A DNA stretch of 9,544 nt from JANNMJ01 sp031397815 (GTDB taxonomy: Bacteria > Bacteroidota > Bacteroidia > Cytophagales > Hymenobacteraceae). The stretch is from assembly GCA_031397815.1 (NCBI GenBank), contig JANNMJ010000018.1, positions 1 through 9,544 of the forward strand, read 5' to 3'. This document shows positions 7,194-9,544 of the stretch, piece by piece; position 1 is the stretch's first letter; each line of letters opens with the position of its first letter. The notes below the pieces were generated by a model, which saw only the letters and a program-made list of their open reading frames with translations, ran no database searches and had not been told where the DNA came from. Made by a program: the position numbers and the translations under genes.

Positions 7194-9317
7194 TCAATGC
7201 TTCACCACCCGCCGGGTCAGCAGGAAGCTATCGGCTGAAACGGTGTAGAAATACACGCCCGCCGCTTGGCCCGAGAGGTCTAAATTAATGGTGTTGAGGC
7301 CGGTGTGCAGGTTCCCGGCCGGTACGCGCAGCACCTCCTGACCGAGCGGATTCCGCACAATGACCGTGGCGTTGGCCGCCTGCTTCAGCGTCAGCGATAG
7401 GGTGCTGATGCCGGTCGTGGGGTTTGGCGCGACAGAGGCGTCGGCTACGGTGGTTGCCACATCGGCGGCTGTCGCGGTCACTACCGCTGTCGGGGTCACG
7501 ATGACGGGCGTGCGCCAATTCACGGCCGTAACGTCGAGTCGGTCGTAACCAATGGCGTTTTCTACTTCAGCATCTACGGGGGTGCCCTGAAGCGCCGTGC
7601 CCGGCTCAAAATCCGCCATCCACTGGTAATGGATGAAGTTGTTTTGCAGCGTGTGGACGGCGCTCGGATACACGCTTTCCTCCGTGTTCTGCGCCGCCGC
7701 ACCATCGGGGATACCTCTCAGGTCGCGGCTGATGTTTTGCGACGCGAAAGACTTGATCTGCCCCCCTGCGAACTCGAGCTTCTTCACGTAGAGGTCGCGA
7801 TGGAACTGACCATCTAGGGTGCCATCATTCGAGGTTCCTATGCGTCCCCCCGAATAAATCACGTACACATCGCCGGTTGCGGTATCCACCGTTGCCGTCG
7901 GCATTGACACAACACCGATTGCTTGGTAGGCCGCCTCGCCCTCAGCCAGCAAGCACGACGGGAAAGGGAAGCTTGGGCACGAAGTATCAAGCGAATCAAT
8001 TACAGTCGGTTTGGAGCTAGCCAGCTCGCGGTCGTTCCAATAAAGCAAATTCTGAGAGGAGTTCTCGAAGTAGCGGCCAGTTCCACTCCAATACGGGCTT
8101 CCCGTGCGCTTCCGCACCGGCGTTACAGCAATACCGGAGAACCAGTGAACCGTACCGCCATTGTCGATGACCATCGACATCGAGCCGTCGGAGCCTTCGA
8201 TGGAGGTGACCGGCCCGTTGATCGTCCGCACGTTGACCGTGTCGTTATCGGTGTAATTGCCCATAATCAACCGCGACGACCACGTCGTGCCCCCATCCGC
8301 CGATTTGGCGAGTACCACGTTGCGCCCCAACGCCGTGATGCAAACCGCGACGTGGTTGCCATTTGCCGCCACTACGTAAGAATCAGGTTCGAGCTGAACG
8401 GTATCGTTCGCGGCCCCGCCCGGCAGCAGCGCCCCCGAACCGATCCCGGCGTAATCGAACATCGGCAACACGATGTTCGCCTTATCCCAGCTCGCGCCAC
8501 CATCCAGGGAGCGCGCGTAGAGGAGGGGCCTGACGACGCCCGTCGGCTGCGCCACCGCGCTCGGCTGGGCAATCGGCGCTTGCGGAGGGGAAGCCGGGGT
8601 GAGGGCGACGAGAGGGTTATCGCAGTAAAGGAGGTGGACCGTGTTGCCGCTCGCCACCATCCGCGGCCAGAAACCGGCGGTCGCCGGTTGCCCCGGCCCG
8701 TCGATGTTCAGCGTAAACGGCAGCGCCGTTTGTGTCCAGCTACTCGCGCCGAAGGGGCGCGTCATCTGGCTCAGGCCGAGCGTGGGCGTGTGCGCTACCA
8801 CCACTTCGTGGTTGTTCGAGTGAACGATTTCCGGCCAGCCCACCCGCGTGTTGGAAATGCCGAAAGTGCCGAAACCCGCGCCGCAGTTTCCGGGCGTGCC
8901 ATTCACGAAGGTGGTCGGGCCGGGGCCGGTTGCGTTGGCGGCGTAGTTATAGCCAACGCCCCGGTTCGGGAAAAGCGGCCCGCCACCTATCATACAGTTC
9001 TGCGTCCAGACGGCGGATAACGCGTTATTCGTCATCGCCATCCGGTTACCAGTCGACCGGTTGGTCTGCAAGTCGTAAGTGGTTTGGCCAATCAGCTGGC
9101 CAAATGAAGGCGGGCTAGGCGCCTGCACCCGTCGGTTGGTTGCCGGGGCGGTAGTTGGGGGAGTCGCCGAAGTCGGCGCGTCGGTGCTCGTCGGCGGGGG
9201 CATAAGCTTATAAATCCGCCGGTCGGTGGGCCGCAAAGAAGGGCGCCGCGACTGTGCCTGAACAGTAGAATGCACGATTGCCAGCGTCAGGAGGCCGAGT
9301 ATAAATTCTTTATTCAT
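7194..9317 (-). CDS. Secreted sialidase-fold (Asp-box) protein with T9SS sorting domain
   Basis: This 707-residue protein has a short signal peptide (residues 1-22, ending TVQAQ). A Pro/Thr-rich linker follows (~39-62), then a beta-propeller-like region. Two canonical Asp-boxes (SxDxGx[ST]W) are visible: S270-LDGGAS-W277 and S339-ADGGTT-W346. Repeated strand patterns surround them (WPEIVHS, WPRMVASGNTVHLLY, VVAANGNHVAVCI, TATVDTATGDVYVIYSGG). These mark the BNR/sialidase superfamily fold. No FRIP/YRIP-type arginine motif is seen, so actual sialidase activity is doubtful. The C-terminus (~626-707) is a T9SS type A sorting domain: SVAPNPTTGISTLSL, NPLGQEVLRV, GLNTINLDLSGQAAGVYFYTV, ending RRVVKH. 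Cysteines at 108, 145, 232, 326, 447 and 455 could form disulfides outside the cell. The gene is monocistronic and converges on the propeller gene. The ATG at 9317 is chosen because it gives an intact signal peptide; no Shine-Dalgarno is present. Confidence 0.9.
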   Translation of the reverse strand: MNKEFILGLLTLAIVHSTVQAQSRRPSLRPTDRRIYKLMPPPTSTDAPTSATPPTTAPATNRRVQAPSPPSFGQLIGQTTYDLQTNRSTGNRMAMTNNALSAVWTQNCMIGGGPLFPNRGVGYNYAANATGPGPTTFVNGTPGNCGAGFGTFGISNTRVGWPEIVHSNNHEVVVAHTPTLGLSQMTRPFGASSWTQTALPFTLNIDGPGQPATAGFWPRMVASGNTVHLLYCDNPLVALTPASPPQAPIAQPSAVAQPTGVVRPLLYARSLDGGASWDKANIVLPMFDYAGIGSGALLPGGAANDTVQLEPDSYVVAANGNHVAVCITALGRNVVLAKSADGGTTWSSRLIMGNYTDNDTVNVRTINGPVTSIEGSDGSMSMVIDNGGTVHWFSGIAVTPVRKRTGSPYWSGTGRYFENSSQNLLYWNDRELASSKPTVIDSLDTSCPSFPFPSCLLAEGEAAYQAIGVVSMPTATVDTATGDVYVIYSGGRIGTSNDGTLDGQFHRDLYVKKLEFAGGQIKSFASQNISRDLRGIPDGAAAQNTEESVYPSAVHTLQNNFIHYQWMADFEPGTALQGTPVDAEVENAIGYDRLDVTAVNWRTPVIVTPTAVVTATAADVATTVADASVAPNPTTGISTLSLTLKQAANATVIVRNPLGQEVLRVPAGNLHTGLNTINLDLSGQAAGVYFYTVSADSFLLTRRVVKH

Positions 9318-9497
9318 GGGATTCTTGGGGGGAGAGGGAAAGGGGGAAAATGGTAAGCAACTAACCCGCGCTCGTGCATTGCGCTCGTGCGAAACGTCCG
9401 TTGAATCGGCAGACGCTTATTTTCTATGAAGGTTGCTGAGGATGTTCGTTATTAAGTGATTAACTCAAGTTGCGGGTTATTGAAGGGGCGATAGAGC
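9318..9497 (-). promoter_or_regulatory. Upstream region of the Asp-box protein gene
   Basis: The first 33 bases upstream of the start are almost pure pyrimidine on the coding strand. Further out is a 10-base direct repeat, GCGCTCGTGC, at 9368-9377 and 9381-9390, 13 bases apart start to start. No sequence matches both the -33 (TTTG) and -7 (TAnnTTTG) Bacteroidota elements at normal spacing. The promoter is assumed to be here by position only. Confidence 0.35.
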
Positions 9498-9544
9498 GTC
9501 CCCGTCAGGGGACACCGTTTGGTAGCCGGGGGCAACGCCCCCGG
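9498..9544. repeat. Tandem-hairpin element at the right edge
   Basis: The first stem has arms 9498-9503 and 9508-9513 (GTCCCC / GGGGAC, loop GTCA). A linker ACCGTTTGGTAG follows, then a second perfect 8-bp stem with arms 9526-9533 and 9537-9544 (CCGGGGGC / GCCCCCGG, loop AAC). The element touches the window edge and may continue. The pairing of two GC-rich hairpins around a GTTTGGTAGCC linker resembles short interspersed intergenic repeats. It could alternatively serve as the end of a leftward gene lying beyond the window, although no T-run is visible. Confidence 0.6.

Noticed and set aside
7923..9020. 365-codon open frame on the plus strand inside the Asp-box gene
   Set aside because: The translation is Arg-rich with no domain, and the opposite strand encodes Asp-boxes and a T9SS domain.
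1..9544. Toxin-antitoxin, defence island, prophage or transposon signatures
   Set aside because: No integrase, transposase, nuclease, CRISPR repeat, target-site duplication or paired small genes can be seen on either strand.

Overview
The window looks like chromosome from a GC-rich member of the Bacteroidota, probably of the Cytophagales/Hymenobacter type. Three lines of evidence support this. Two complete secreted proteins end in a type IX secretion (T9SS) type A sorting domain, a system confined to this phylum. Start codons are preceded by A-rich or pyrimidine-rich leaders with no Shine-Dalgarno sequence. Genes are monocistronic and separated by hairpins. The genus is an inference. No RNA gene, CRISPR array, transposase or phage gene is visible.

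Layout, left to right. (1) Positions 1-1216, minus strand: the N-terminal 405 residues of a secreted beta-propeller-repeat protein that runs off the left edge. (2) Positions 1217-1572: non-coding, with two tandem hairpins sharing one stem sequence, a 64-base G-free tract, and the terminator of the next gene. (3) Positions 1573-1890, minus strand: a small YciI-like protein. (4) Positions 1891-2166: a divergent intergenic region. (5) Positions 2167-5280, plus strand: a 1037-residue exported protein with two amidohydrolase modules. The first has lost its metal ligands and the second keeps them. A good intrinsic terminator follows. (6) Positions 5349-7022, plus strand: a complete 557-residue paralogue of gene 1, with seven WxW-type repeats and a T9SS sorting domain. 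(7) Positions 7023-7193: a perfect 16-bp inverted repeat between convergent genes. (8) Positions 7194-9317, minus strand: a 707-residue secreted protein with sialidase-type Asp-boxes and a T9SS sorting domain. (9) Positions 9318-9544: its upstream region, ending in a second tandem-hairpin element.

Four of the five genes encode exported proteins, so the region is mainly a cell-envelope/secretome segment. Genes 1 and 6 are paralogues in inverted orientation flanking the YciI-like and amidohydrolase genes, which points to an old inverted duplication. Nothing shows the genes forming one pathway: each appears to have its own transcription unit. I see no clearly new multi-gene system. The most unusual items are the dead-plus-live amidohydrolase fusion, the inverted propeller paralogues, and the structured intergenic repeats.
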